Virus record (IMG/VR): IMGVR_UViG_3300030019_000045
Coordinates: 1 to 51,747 of that record
Source: a virus
Length of the DNA stretch: 51,747 bases
Reading direction: 5' to 3' (one strand)
A program made the translations under genes and the position numbers. The first letter of the stretch is position 1. The number at the start of each line of letters is the position of its first letter. The notes under the pieces are model-generated. The model saw only the letters and a program-made list of their open reading frames with translations, made no database searches and was not told the origin of the DNA. Below, piece after piece: positions 43,922 to 51,604 of this stretch.

Positions 43922-44356
43922 ATGGACGGCACTCTAGCTGATGTGTCTTCCATCCGTCACTACCTGCGTGGCATTCGGGCAACTGGAAAGCCAGACAAGA
44001 ACTTCGACAAGTTCCACGAAGAGGGCGTAAACGTTCCTCCCCATGAGTGGGTGGCAGAACTTGCGAGAGACTTCCATGACCTAGGTATCGCTGTTCTCAT
44101 TGTAACAGCACGGAAGCACAAGTGGCGCAATCACACCGCTTGGTTCCTTGCACTCAATAACATTCCTAGCGACGGTATGTGGATGCGCGGTAATGATGAT
44201 GATCGCCCAGACTACGTGCTCAAGAAGGACATTCTTAAGCAAATCAGGGGTCACGGATACAACGTGATTCACGCCTTTGACGACAATCCCGCAGTCATTC
44301 AATTGTGGGCAGAAGAAGGCATTCCAACTACAATCGTGCCGGGATGGGAAGACTAA
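43922..44356 (+). CDS. HAD / Pnkp-type 3'-phosphatase, N-terminus displaced
   Basis: A 144-residue protein resembling the phosphatase half of T4 polynucleotide kinase: MDGTLADVS, VLIVTARKHKWRNHTAWFL, MWMRGNDDDRPDYVLKKDIL and VIHAFDDNPAVI. The normal motif is hhhDxDGT, whose first Asp is the nucleophile. Here translation from ATG 43922 starts at DGT and would lack it; the missing strand (AVIFD) lies in another frame at the end of the HNH gene. Either it is inactive, or a +1 shift at GAT-TGA-C restores it. Expected role: removing 3' phosphates during RNA or DNA repair. Confidence 0.72.
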   Translation: MDGTLADVSSIRHYLRGIRATGKPDKNFDKFHEEGVNVPPHEWVAELARDFHDLGIAVLIVTARKHKWRNHTAWFLALNNIPSDGMWMRGNDDDRPDYVLKKDILKQIRGHGYNVIHAFDDNPAVIQLWAEEGIPTTIVPGWED

Positions 44357-44517
44357 TGTTTGGTCCGTACTGTGAAGTTACATCCAATAATGGATTCCTC
44401 TACAAGGGATACTCTGAGTCAGTGGCATTCAGTATTTACCTGCTTGCTATTGAGGGCGGTAGTGCAAGGATGACAGTTGATGGATTCCTCTGGCACACGA
44501 ATGAAAAGGAAAGCTAA
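44356..44517 (+). CDS. Hypothetical protein
   Basis: A 53-residue protein with TAATG junctions at both ends. Beta-rich; no family. Confidence 0.67.
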   Translation: MFGPYCEVTSNNGFLYKGYSESVAFSIYLLAIEGGSARMTVDGFLWHTNEKES

Positions 44518-44681
44518 TGGATGTATCAGTTGTAATCAAATGGTCTTGCCCTCAGGGAGATGGATTTACGACAATGGACTTGGAGTTCTTTGCCGAAGAA
44601 GCTCTTGACCTCATCCTAGAAGGATGGCACATAGATAAGGTAACCGCATATGTTGATTCTGAAAACGATAACAGGCTCTAG
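44517..44681 (+). CDS. Hypothetical protein
   Basis: A 54-residue acidic protein with a TAATG start, overlapping the nucleotidyltransferase start by 32 bases. No family. Confidence 0.65.
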   Translation: MDVSVVIKWSCPQGDGFTTMDLEFFAEEALDLILEGWHIDKVTAYVDSENDNRL

Positions 44682-45153
44682 GCTGTACGGATTCGCACAC
44701 GCTGACAGTGACTTCGATGAGTACATCGTTGACACGACAGCAAAGACTGGTCAATCTATCGTTGGCAAGTCTGACGTTGTGACGCTCCACATCTCCAACT
44801 TCGTACAACAGGTGGGTAAAGGCGTTCCGCAGGCTATGGAAGCACTTTACTCTCCTATCAAGTGGGTACATGATGACTATGCTGGTTGGTTCGCGGGTAT
44901 GGAACCAGACCAAAATGAACTGATCCGCACATACAGAAGGACCATCCGTCACTTTGTATTGGCGGACACAGACAAGCACAGGCGTCATGCCATGCGCTTG
45001 ACGATCAACCTTGCTGAATGGTGGAATATGGGTAGTTTCAACCCTACCCTGTATCCACAAGACATTGCAGAAATCACGGAGTACGCAAAGAGCGAAACGC
45101 TCACGGTTGCCTACATCAATGACGTGGCTCCGGTGACGATATGGGATCAATGA
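44650..45153 (+). CDS. Nucleotidyltransferase, RlaP-like (RNA repair pathway)
   Basis: A 167-residue DNA polymerase-beta-fold nucleotidyltransferase. GSRLYGFAHADSDFDEYIV is the GS...DxD active-site motif, with a third acidic position expected after VTLHIS. The sequence resembles the RlaP family, named for co-occurrence with RNA repair enzymes. Its neighbour is a Pnkp-type phosphatase, and the phage carries dozens of tRNAs. Together this suggests repair or modification of cleaved RNAs. Family placement is by eye. Confidence 0.75.
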   Translation: MLILKTITGSRLYGFAHADSDFDEYIVDTTAKTGQSIVGKSDVVTLHISNFVQQVGKGVPQAMEALYSPIKWVHDDYAGWFAGMEPDQNELIRTYRRTIRHFVLADTDKHRRHAMRLTINLAEWWNMGSFNPTLYPQDIAEITEYAKSETLTVAYINDVAPVTIWDQ

Positions 45154-45221
45154 CCCTTTGGGGCATGGTCCCTATCGTTGCTGTGCTCGTTCTAGCAGAA
45201 CTATACAGGAGGTTTGGATGA
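45150..45221 (+). CDS. 23-residue membrane peptide
   Basis: A short frame with ATGA junctions to both neighbours and a hydrophobic core MVPIVAVLVLAELY. The double coupling is the main support. Confidence 0.48.
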   Translation: MTLWGMVPIVAVLVLAELYRRFG

Positions 45222-45418
45222 CCCAACAGTTCATCATTGGCGTTTCGACGCAGGTATGTGCTAACCTTATGATTCGCGCCGAATCAGCACAGGAGGCGTG
45301 GGAGAAGGCCAAAGCATGGCAGTTGACGGAACAAGAGAACGAGAGCGTTTATCTTGACGAAGACCGTTTCATCGAAGACATGTGGAAGCTGGACAGCATC
45401 GAACCAATTGGAGATTAA
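45218..45418 (+). CDS. Hypothetical protein
   Basis: A 66-residue acidic protein whose start QQFIIGVSTQVCANLMIRAE is followed by a helix. No family. Confidence 0.7.
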   Translation: MTQQFIIGVSTQVCANLMIRAESAQEAWEKAKAWQLTEQENESVYLDEDRFIEDMWKLDSIEPIGD

Positions 45419-45676
45419 ATGAAGAAGCTTGTAATGTTCACAAGCCCCACATGTGCGCCATGCAAGATGGTCAAGCCAACGCTGGACAGGTTGGTCGAAG
45501 AGCGCGGGTATAGCGTTCAGTCAGTCGATATCTTTAAATTCCCCGACGTAGCAGATGGTTTTAGTGTCATGAGTACACCTACCTTCATTATGTTCGATGA
45601 GATGGGAACTGAAATGCGCAGGGTAGTCGGAGCAATGACACGTCCCAACCTGATCAAGTTGTACGAAGGTGCATGA
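45419..45676 (+). CDS. Thioredoxin/glutaredoxin-like protein
   Basis: An 85-residue thioredoxin-fold redox protein. MFTSPTCAPCKMVKP holds the CxxC active site (CAPC) and MSTPTFIMF the cis-Pro. Shorter than thioredoxin, in the range of phage glutaredoxin-like electron donors, for example for ribonucleotide reductase, which is not in this window. Confidence 0.88.
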   Translation: MKKLVMFTSPTCAPCKMVKPTLDRLVEERGYSVQSVDIFKFPDVADGFSVMSTPTFIMFDEMGTEMRRVVGAMTRPNLIKLYEGA

Positions 45677-45850
45677 GTGCCCAAGTATGATTACAAGTGC
45701 CTACAGTGCAAATCCTACACGGAGTTGACACACGGCTTCCATGATGCTAGCATGAAGACATGCCCAAAGTGTGGCGGCGGCATGAAGAAGGTCTTCACTC
45801 CCACCCCCACACACTTCAAGGGTAACGGATTCTACAAGACCGACAAATAG
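45677..45850 (+). CDS. FmdB-type zinc-ribbon protein
   Basis: A 57-residue protein with a GTG start right after the thioredoxin-like stop. MPKYDYKCLQCKSYTEL, then TCPKCGGGMKKVFTPT, matches the FmdB regulatory zinc-ribbon family (two CxxC pairs). Confidence 0.78.
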   Translation: MPKYDYKCLQCKSYTELTHGFHDASMKTCPKCGGGMKKVFTPTPTHFKGNGFYKTDK

Positions 45851-45858
45851 GAGCTAGC

Positions 45859-46065
45859 ATGGCAACCACGACAACCATCGTCACCATCTGTGACCACTGC
45901 AAGGTGGACAGGGCCATTGTTGATTTCAACTACGGTGACATCAATGCCACTCTCAAGGTGAAGACCAGCGTGCCTTACGGGTACATGGGTGAAGGATTCG
46001 TTGACAAGATTTGGCTGTGCCCGACTTGCACCGAACAGTTCCTTGCTTGGTTGTACAACCGATGA
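45859..46065 (+). CDS. Zinc-binding hypothetical protein
   Basis: A 68-residue protein with CDHC near the start and CPTC near the end. ATGA junction downstream. Confidence 0.7.
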   Translation: MATTTTIVTICDHCKVDRAIVDFNYGDINATLKVKTSVPYGYMGEGFVDKIWLCPTCTEQFLAWLYNR

Positions 46066-46307
46066 GGAAGCCAAGCATTCAGAAGCGTGACGGATGGTGG
46101 TTCCTCAACATCCCAGCGATCAACTACAGTGGCGGCTGGTACGACTGGGTTAGCTGCATGATTGGCCTTAAGTTGTACTATGAGAACTCAGATACCCTCG
46201 GAAAGTACAGCGGCAACCTTAACATTCTGATCAACAAATGGATGGACGCTCACCGCTACGATGGTTACTACCAGTACTCTCTCAATGATTGGAACCGTGG
46301 ACGATGA
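46062..46307 (+). CDS. Hypothetical protein
   Basis: An 81-residue, tyrosine- and tryptophan-rich protein starting at an ATGA junction. No family. Confidence 0.7.
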   Translation: MRKPSIQKRDGWWFLNIPAINYSGGWYDWVSCMIGLKLYYENSDTLGKYSGNLNILINKWMDAHRYDGYYQYSLNDWNRGR

Positions 46308-46528
46308 AGAACAAACTGATCAACAAGGTCTACGTCGTCATCCTCCTGTCTGCATGGTCAGGTACATGGTGGGATGCAGGATTCAAGGCATTGATTAAAG
46401 CGGATTACATTGATGCTATCCTGTCATTGGTGATCCTTGCATGGATCGTGATGGTGATTATTCGCCGGTATAAGGAAATCACCACCATGATCAATGAACT
46501 GGAAGAGAGAAAGAATGAAGTACTTTAA
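46304..46528 (+). CDS. Membrane protein
   Basis: A 74-residue protein with hydrophobic segments at about 8-26 and 38-56 and a C-terminal charged helix. Confidence 0.72.
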   Translation: MKNKLINKVYVVILLSAWSGTWWDAGFKALIKADYIDAILSLVILAWIVMVIIRRYKEITTMINELEERKNEVL

Positions 46529-46709
46529 GATGGCTGTCGCCCTTGTTGGCGCAGTTGCAATCTCGATCCTTGGAATGAGCGTCATGGCTGATACTCAGCT
46601 ACTCTTCCTTGGACTACTGCTCAACATCATCGGCTCCATCGGTGCTGGTTTGATCGTTGGCACGATGTACAGTGTCTGGAAGTTGGAACATGGAAACAAA
46701 GCTCCGTGA
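46515..46709 (+). CDS. Two-helix membrane protein
   Basis: A 64-residue protein, mostly hydrophobic. The start overlaps the previous gene by 14 bases. Confidence 0.7.
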   Translation: MKYFKMAVALVGAVAISILGMSVMADTQLLFLGLLLNIIGSIGAGLIVGTMYSVWKLEHGNKAP

Positions 46710-46908
46710 CCTGATCTTCACCACCCTGATCGGTGGTGCCAACGCTGCCCTGTCCATCGAAGCAATCATTGATCTGAGACCTTGGGCGGTAGCGTTTGGG
46801 GTAGCAGCTACAAGCTACTGCTACTACATCGGCAGAAAACAATACATGGACATCATGAGGAACTACGTGATCCTGTTGGCGTTCTTCAAAGAGCTAGGCA
46901 AAAAATAG
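46690..46908 (+). CDS. Membrane-associated hypothetical protein
   Basis: A 72-residue protein with two moderately hydrophobic stretches and a basic C-terminus. Last gene of the coupled run from 41874. Confidence 0.7.
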   Translation: METKLRDLIFTTLIGGANAALSIEAIIDLRPWAVAFGVAATSYCYYIGRKQYMDIMRNYVILLAFFKELGKK

Positions 46909-46998
46909 AACCATCTTTCGTTTGCCAAGATGTAAATAGACTCGATTTTCATTTTTGGGTTTAGGCAAAAGACTTAACTATCATTTCGGAGGTACAGC

Positions 46999-47454
46999 AT
47001 GGGTGCAGAGAACCCAGAACACTACAAGAATCATCCCAGCGGCATTGAGTGCATTCAAGTCATCTATCCGCTATTCTATGGGGCAGGCAATGCCATCAAG
47101 TACCTTTGGCGCTTGGGTATGAAGGACTCAGACCTGCAAGAGCTAGCCAAGGCAATGTGGTACACAAAGCATTCCATGGAGGCACAGCTACAATACAATT
47201 GGGAAGCCAACCCCTTTGCAAGCAAGGTAGCATATGCAATGTGGGACGCTGAGGAACCCGAGGGGTATCGTAAGTGGGCCATTGAGTTCATCTATGAAGG
47301 ATACTACGACAAGGCAATGCTGGTCATCAAGGATTGGTATGCCGACATCATGGGTATTGACTCCGTTGACGTACTGGAACCTGCTGTGCCAGCGGTATCG
47401 ATGAATCCTTATGCTGTTGAACCACATCCCGTTTTGCCGGGGGTAGTCGGATGA
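46999..47454 (+). CDS. DUF3310-domain protein
   Basis: A 151-residue protein with a CGGAGG ribosome site. The N-terminal part HYKNHPSGIECIQVI, then GNAIKYLWRLGMKDSDLQ and LAKAMWYTKH, matches DUF3310, a domain common in phages and linked to nucleotide metabolism. The C-terminal third is proline-rich and unassigned. Confidence 0.82.
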   Translation: MGAENPEHYKNHPSGIECIQVIYPLFYGAGNAIKYLWRLGMKDSDLQELAKAMWYTKHSMEAQLQYNWEANPFASKVAYAMWDAEEPEGYRKWAIEFIYEGYYDKAMLVIKDWYADIMGIDSVDVLEPAVPAVSMNPYAVEPHPVLPGVVG

Positions 47455-47603
47455 GCGACAAGCTATCAGAACAAGAGCTAGACCTATTGGTATATGTACT
47501 TGATGTATGGGTACAGTCCAATGACCAACACCCAGCGGTACAGAAGGTGGAAGACTTAAGTGACAAACTAAGTAGATGTAGCGGAGCACGGTTGAAGGAC
47601 TGA
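47451..47603 (+). CDS. Hypothetical small protein
   Basis: A 50-residue acidic, helical frame starting at an ATGA junction. No family. Confidence 0.6.
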   Translation: MSDKLSEQELDLLVYVLDVWVQSNDQHPAVQKVEDLSDKLSRCSGARLKD

Positions 47604-47837
47604 AAAATCTATGGATGAAGCATGAGCCTTAAGCCAAATGACTTAATATCTAAGATTTAAGGCTTGTGACTTCACATATAGAATCATCGATTTGTCAATA
47701 AACTGACAAGCCATAGGTATTTGTGCTGAGTATATGGATCATATACCATCCATAATCATATGCTTAATCTTCCTCAGAACACAGCAAAACCCCTTGTCAC
47801 AGTTGACAAGAGGCTTAGAACGTGCTAGATTAGAGCC
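47604..47837 (+). other. AT-rich intergenic region with inverted repeats
   Basis: No gene until the leaderless frame at 47838. It contains AGCCTTAA/TTAAGGCT, TTGTCA/TGACAA and TATGGA/TCCATA inverted repeats in DNA clearly richer in A and T than elsewhere. Confidence 0.5.
47803..47831 (+). promoter_or_regulatory. Promoter of a leaderless gene
   Basis: TTGACA at 47803-47808, 17-base spacer, TAGATT at 47826-47831, six bases before ATG 47838. The boxes and flanks resemble those at 9852. Confidence 0.75.
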
Positions 47838-48008
47838 ATGAACACAGCAGGAACACCTGAAAGCACTGAGAATCATCCTTGGACAGCCAAATATCAGCCT
47901 TGGCCCTCAGAAATTAACTTGTTTTTCATGATAACTGACCCAAACTATGTCAATTTGTCTACAAATCTACCCCGTTTTGCACAGAAACAGCGTAAAACAC
48001 CCAAATGA
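47838..48008 (+). CDS. Small hypothetical protein, probably leaderless
   Basis: A 56-residue frame starting MNTAGTPEST where transcription should begin. No ribosome site. It is the last rightward gene before the leftward arm. No family. Confidence 0.55.
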   Translation: MNTAGTPESTENHPWTAKYQPWPSEINLFFMITDPNYVNLSTNLPRFAQKQRKTPK

Positions 48009-48226
48009 TGAATTATTGGCACTTAAAGCTAACATGGGTTAGCAACAGCATGAGTGCTCAAAAATCCTAGGAAAACATCTCGCCTTCTTAAAACAGCTTT
48101 TGTTGCGAATGATGAATTGTTTGGGTCTCAACATCTGCGGATTTATTCGAAGCTTCTTAAAGCAAGTAATTGTGGGGGTCGGGCGAAGCCCGACCTTGCA
48201 AGCCCCCGAAGGGGCTTACTTGGTCC
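48009..48226. other. Convergent intergenic region
   Basis: Rightward and leftward genes meet here. The left part is AT-rich and holds no convincing gene. The right part holds the tandem hairpins described next. Confidence 0.55.
48177..48217. terminator. Tandem hairpins ending the leftward arm
   Basis: GGTCGGG/CCCGACC and AAGCCCC/GGGGCTT stems with CGAA-type loops, just past the stop of the last leftward gene. They can fold on either strand. Confidence 0.6.
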
Positions 48227-48352
48227 TTACTTCGCCGCAGCGAGTCGGAAGGTCAGGGATTCCTTGAGGTCTGCCATGACATCGACAGCACCAACGGGAA
48301 TGGAAGCCAGCAGTGCAGCAGCCTCAGCGTTGGACAGGTAGAGCGTGATCAT
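48227..48352 (-). CDS. Small helical protein
   Basis: A 41-residue frame with a GAGAGG ribosome site, rich in Ala and Leu (NAEAAALLASIPVGAVDVM). Last gene of the leftward unit. Confidence 0.55.
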   Translation of the reverse strand: MITLYLSNAEAAALLASIPVGAVDVMADLKESLTFRLAAAK

Positions 48353-48363
48353 GGTGTGGCCTC

Positions 48364-48552
48364 TCAGTTGAAGAAATCGATTTGGATATGTCCGTGGACA
48401 TTCTTGTGGAAGCTGACGTTACGAGCGATTGCCCCGTCTGCCTTGAACTTGTCAACGATGCTGCGAACCTCAACCTCGCACACGCTGTTGACAGAAACGT
48501 GTGAGAAGAAGATCGTGAAGATGAGGTCTTTCTCTGCCTGTGTGAGTTCCAT
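48364..48552 (-). CDS. Hypothetical protein, probably leaderless
   Basis: A 62-residue protein starting MELTQAEKDLIFTIFF, preceded six bases upstream by a -10 box. It resembles a short winged-helix-like or regulatory fold, but no family is recognised. Confidence 0.65.
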   Translation of the reverse strand: MELTQAEKDLIFTIFFSHVSVNSVCEVEVRSIVDKFKADGAIARNVSFHKNVHGHIQIDFFN

Positions 48553-48558
48553 GACTAA

Positions 48559-48587
48559 AGACTACACCCTCACACGTTGCATGTCAA
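48559..48587 (-). promoter_or_regulatory. Leftward promoter of a leaderless gene
   Basis: On the minus strand TTGACA, 17-base spacer, TAGTCT, then six bases to the ATG. It overlaps the end of the next upstream gene. Confidence 0.75.
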
Positions 48588-48746
48588 GTCGCCTGCATCC
48601 CAGCAGAAGCGGTTGACAGCGGACCAAGCGGACTCACCCTTGAAGGTCTTGCGATGGGCCTTCTTGGGACCATGCTTGACGGTGAAGGTCATGCCGTCTG
48701 CCGACATGAGGACGGTGGTGTGAAGTCCGGTGAACACGGTGGTCAT
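48570..48746 (-). CDS. Hypothetical small protein
   Basis: A 58-residue frame with an AAGGAGAC ribosome site. Thr-rich N-terminus, basic middle (KHGPKKAHRKTFKG). No family. Confidence 0.62.
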   Translation of the reverse strand: MTTVFTGLHTTVLMSADGMTFTVKHGPKKAHRKTFKGESAWSAVNRFCWDAGDLTCNV

Positions 48747-48775
48747 GTTGTCTCCTTGGTTGATTGCCTAGCTAA

Positions 48776-48804
48776 AGCTTATACGGTCGGGCGTAGTCTG
48801 TCAA
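48776..48804 (-). promoter_or_regulatory. Leftward promoter of the 48570-48746 gene
   Basis: Minus-strand TTGACA, 17-base spacer, TAAGCT. Confidence 0.7.
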
Positions 48805-48827
48805 GCCATACCGGCAGAAATATAGGG

Positions 48828-48919
48828 TTGACTTAAACGGATATGTGTGGTAGGATGGTCGGGCTACGCCCGACCCCGCGAAGCGGGGCATTGTATCATG
48901 CCCAGCTAAGCGTTGTCAA
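48828..48919. repeat. Promoter-hairpin element with facing promoters (copy 1)
   Basis: Rightward TTGACT-17-TAGGAT (48828-48856) runs directly into GGTCGGG/CCCGACC and CCCCGC/GCGGGG hairpins (48857-48888). A leftward TTGACA-18-TACAAT (48890-48919) runs into the same hairpins from the other side. No gene lies between. Confidence 0.6.
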
Positions 48920-48922
48920 GCC

Positions 48923-49270
48923 CTAGCCCTTCGGAATGTATGCACATCCTCCCATATTCCATGCCTCATTCTTTTCCTGCCGCATTCCCTTTGCCGTCAT
49001 TTCGGCGGCAGTCAAACAATACCGCTGCTCATTGTTTTCCGAAATGATCTTGCATCCCCCACCTAGAGCAAAGGCAACGTCAGCAGGGAGAATCTGAACA
49101 ATGCCTTGGAATGGGTCACGCATAAGCGTGTAGAGATAGGCGACTGCCGTATGCATATCGCCTGCCTTTGTGTTATTGAATGTCTCATGACAGCCCTTGC
49201 AATGCTCCATCTTGAGACCCGTCCACGTTTTGCCACAAACGCAGTGGAATCGCTGTTCAGAAATCGTCAT
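48923..49270 (-). CDS. FDxHR-like zinc-binding protein
   Basis: A 115-residue protein. FHCVCGKTWTGLKMEHCKGC followed by HETFNNTKAGDMH resembles the FDxHR-type zinc modules common in actinobacteriophages, though the FDxHR motif itself is degenerate (GDMHT). The rest is unassigned. It overlaps the upstream gene by 14 bases. Confidence 0.65.
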   Translation of the reverse strand: MTISEQRFHCVCGKTWTGLKMEHCKGCHETFNNTKAGDMHTAVAYLYTLMRDPFQGIVQILPADVAFALGGGCKIISENNEQRYCLTAAEMTAKGMRQEKNEAWNMGGCAYIPKG

Positions 49271-49430
49271 GGAGAAACCTTTCGCAGAAGTGGACTATCT
49301 TTGCCAGTACAACAACATTGGCGCTATTCCTTACCCAACTAGCTACCCTTGAAATGTCGTCATGGTCAAGAGAAGCAACGTCGAATAGCGCAATGATCTT
49401 CATTGCCAGCTTTTCGGTGTATGACTTCAT
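49257..49430 (-). CDS. Hypothetical protein, probably leaderless
   Basis: A 57-residue helical protein starting MKSYTEKLAMKIIALFDVAS. The ATG lies six bases after the -10 box. First gene of a two-gene leftward unit. Confidence 0.65.
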   Translation of the reverse strand: MKSYTEKLAMKIIALFDVASLDHDDISRVASWVRNSANVVVLAKIVHFCERFLHDDF

Positions 49431-49436
49431 GTTTGC

Positions 49437-49465
49437 ATTCTATCCGATCTAGACAGGAATGTCAA
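49437..49465 (-). promoter_or_regulatory. Leftward promoter of a leaderless gene
   Basis: Minus-strand TTGACA, 17-base spacer, TAGAAT, then six bases to the ATG. Confidence 0.77.
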
Positions 49466-49498
49466 AGGGGGAGGTCTCCCTCCCCCCATGACTAACTG

Positions 49499-50560
49499 TC
49501 AGACGCGGACCAGACGGTGAGCGTTGGCAACTGCCATGCAGACCTCGCGCATCTTGTCCTTAGCGTCGTTGTCCGCTTCGATGAAGCCAGAGCCGGAAGC
49601 CATGACACGCTCAGCGGTTCCCTTGCGAGGAGCGGCAAACCAGTCCTTCTGCTCGGTCAGAGCATTGAAGACCTTCCAAGCGTTGTCACCGTCGAGGTTT
49701 TCGAGGGTAGCACCGTTGTAGATGCCGTGGAACTGATCGCGCTTGGTCTCCCACTTGGTCAGTGCGCCACGGGTATTCGCCTCAGGCTCAGGGTTGAGCG
49801 TTTCGAAAATCTCGTTGACGGCGTTCTTGGTGAGTTCAAGCTGGATCATTTCGTTAGCCATCTTCGAGAACTCATCCATGTAGAGCCGGTTGAGGTTCAG
49901 AGCCTCACGCGCAACGGTCATCTTGTCAGCGAGGTTCGTCGTGTGACGAATCTTGAAAACGCGCTTGGCGTTCTTGAGCGAGGAGGTCAGAGCGTTCATG
50001 CAACGCAGACGCATTGCCGTGTTCGCTGCCACGATAGCGGTTGAGCCGTTGTGAGACGTGGAGACGATGATCGAGTCCTCAATCTCATCGTTGGCACCGT
50101 TGGGGTCGATGAAGAGGGAGCGGTCGAACTTGAGGACACCGAAGACCGTGCGCCCGTAGTTGAACTGACCAGCAACATCCCAGTAGCCTCCACCATGCAC
50201 AAGGCCATCAGCGAAGTCGAAGAGGTCGCGGTTTTGCAGTTCCTTGTACTGCCCGCCAACCATGCCCAAGACCCACTCCTGATCGGCAGCCTCACCGAAG
50301 CCGTCACGAATGACCTCGTACCACTTTTTGTCAGAGCCAGCGTGCAGGTTTGCCTCTTCGAGGCGGACATTCCAGTCGAGACCAGAAGCCTTGAGCATCG
50401 CGCCCGTGTCCTTCGAGACATCTTCGTCCACGACAGTGCCCAGACCACCGTAGAGCGGGACACGCAGGGAGGCAGCGCTCGCGTAAGCGTTGTAAGAGCC
50501 GGGGGTACGGTCAGCGAGGGTGTGATCGAACTGATCGAGACGATTCCAGTAGCCGCGCAT
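49499..50560 (-). CDS. DUF932 / TIGR03299-type phage-plasmid protein
   Basis: A 353-residue protein. STSHNGSTAIVAANTAMRLR, then CMNALTSSL and IRHTTNLADKM, match the conserved core of the DUF932 family found on phages and plasmids. Its role is unknown; proximity to replication functions has been noted for the family. Own promoter and leader CACAACGAAAGG. Confidence 0.83.
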   Translation of the reverse strand: MRGYWNRLDQFDHTLADRTPGSYNAYASAASLRVPLYGGLGTVVDEDVSKDTGAMLKASGLDWNVRLEEANLHAGSDKKWYEVIRDGFGEAADQEWVLGMVGGQYKELQNRDLFDFADGLVHGGGYWDVAGQFNYGRTVFGVLKFDRSLFIDPNGANDEIEDSIIVSTSHNGSTAIVAANTAMRLRCMNALTSSLKNAKRVFKIRHTTNLADKMTVAREALNLNRLYMDEFSKMANEMIQLELTKNAVNEIFETLNPEPEANTRGALTKWETKRDQFHGIYNGATLENLDGDNAWKVFNALTEQKDWFAAPRKGTAERVMASGSGFIEADNDAKDKMREVCMAVANAHRLVRV

Positions 50561-50594
50561 TTCAAGCCTTTCGTTGTGGTTGATTACAAGAGTA

Positions 50595-50623
50595 ACCTTA
50601 CTCCTGCCTAGCTAGTTTGTCAA
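50595..50623 (-). promoter_or_regulatory. Leftward promoter of the DUF932 gene
   Basis: Minus-strand TTGACA, 17-base spacer, TAAGGT. Confidence 0.75.
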
Positions 50624-50658
50624 GTAGGGCGAAGGCTGAAAACAGGGGATTTTTGGGC

Positions 50659-50717
50659 TTGACTTAAAGGCTAGAGTGTGGTAGGATGGTCGGGCTTCGC
50701 CCGACCCCCGAAGGGGG
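50659..50717 (+). repeat. Promoter-hairpin element (copy 2)
   Basis: TTGACT-17-TAGGAT followed at once by GGTCGGG/CCCGACC and CCCCC/GGGGG hairpins. Same order as copy 1. It may also end the leftward gene at 50829. Confidence 0.6.
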
Positions 50718-50828
50718 CCGAAGCCTATTTGTTTTGATGGTGCTCCAATTGTTGGATTCGCATTGTCTGTATCCTTAGCTGAATGCTATTCAACACAAGA
50801 ATGACAAACATTACGACCTCCTGCCAAC

Positions 50829-51533
50829 TCATTTCTTGCTCACAGAGAAAAGGACATTAGCGCGTCCCATTACGCAAAGGCCACAAGCAACGCACGCGCC
50901 ACCCTTATCCGAGATAAGCGGAATGGCTTTGTTTTGCTCGGGACAACGCGCACCCTTGAATGCAGCCTTAGCGTCATCAAAGGTATTCGCTACCATTGCA
51001 ACGCGAATACCCTTATCCGCCATTGTGTGCGCCATTGCCTCATTGACGGGATCGCCGCTAAAGTAAAGTCCGAGGTTAGGCAGGTTTTCCTTGTGCAGGA
51101 AATCGGCGGCAAAGTCAGAACGGGTATAGGCCCAGAATTGAATGCTTTCGTGCTCAGCAATAACCCAAGACCATGCCTCAACATAGAACATGTTAAAGAA
51201 ATCACCGTCAGCATGAATGCGGAACTTCTTCGGCGCATTCCACTTATCGCATTCTGCCTCGAATGCATCAATCATGTTTGTGAGTTCCACGTACATGACA
51301 TCAATACTGGCATCCTTGAGGATATCCCAGTTGCGCATTGCCAGAGCGAGAAAACTAGGGTACATTTTCTCAAGCTGACCGGCATAGCAAATCTTCTGAC
51401 AAAATGACGTGGCACCGGGGCAAGAGAATGCATTACCAGCGGGCAGGCTGAAAGCATTCTTGATTTTGCTTTGCAGGCCATTCTTGGTTGAGAGGTTGGC
51501 AGTCTTACGGTCGTTCGTTCGGTCTAGTGGCAT
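50829..51533 (-). CDS. GP88-family protein
   Basis: A 234-residue protein of the actinophage gene-product-88 type: FSLPAGNAFSCPGATSFCQK, then FRIHADGDFFNMFYVEAW, FWAYTRSDF, and a C-terminal CVACGLCVMGRANV. Several cysteines and the histidine-Asp motif suggest a metal or Fe-S cofactor. Function unknown. Confidence 0.83.
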   Translation of the reverse strand: MPLDRTNDRKTANLSTKNGLQSKIKNAFSLPAGNAFSCPGATSFCQKICYAGQLEKMYPSFLALAMRNWDILKDASIDVMYVELTNMIDAFEAECDKWNAPKKFRIHADGDFFNMFYVEAWSWVIAEHESIQFWAYTRSDFAADFLHKENLPNLGLYFSGDPVNEAMAHTMADKGIRVAMVANTFDDAKAAFKGARCPEQNKAIPLISDKGGACVACGLCVMGRANVLFSVSKK

Positions 51534-51541
51534 GTCGCCAG

Positions 51542-51569
51542 CCTATACCCTCAAGCCAGTGGTTGTCAA
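51542..51569 (-). promoter_or_regulatory. Leftward promoter of the GP88 gene
   Basis: Minus-strand TTGACA, 16-base spacer, TATAGG, eight bases before the ATG. Confidence 0.65.
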
Positions 51570-51604
51570 GATGGCGAAGCACGAAAAATGGGGGATTTTG
51601 GGCC

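Noticed and set aside
47604-48226. An origin of replication in the AT-rich convergent region
   Set aside because: It is AT-rich with inverted repeats, but no repeated initiator boxes are visible; base composition alone is not enough.
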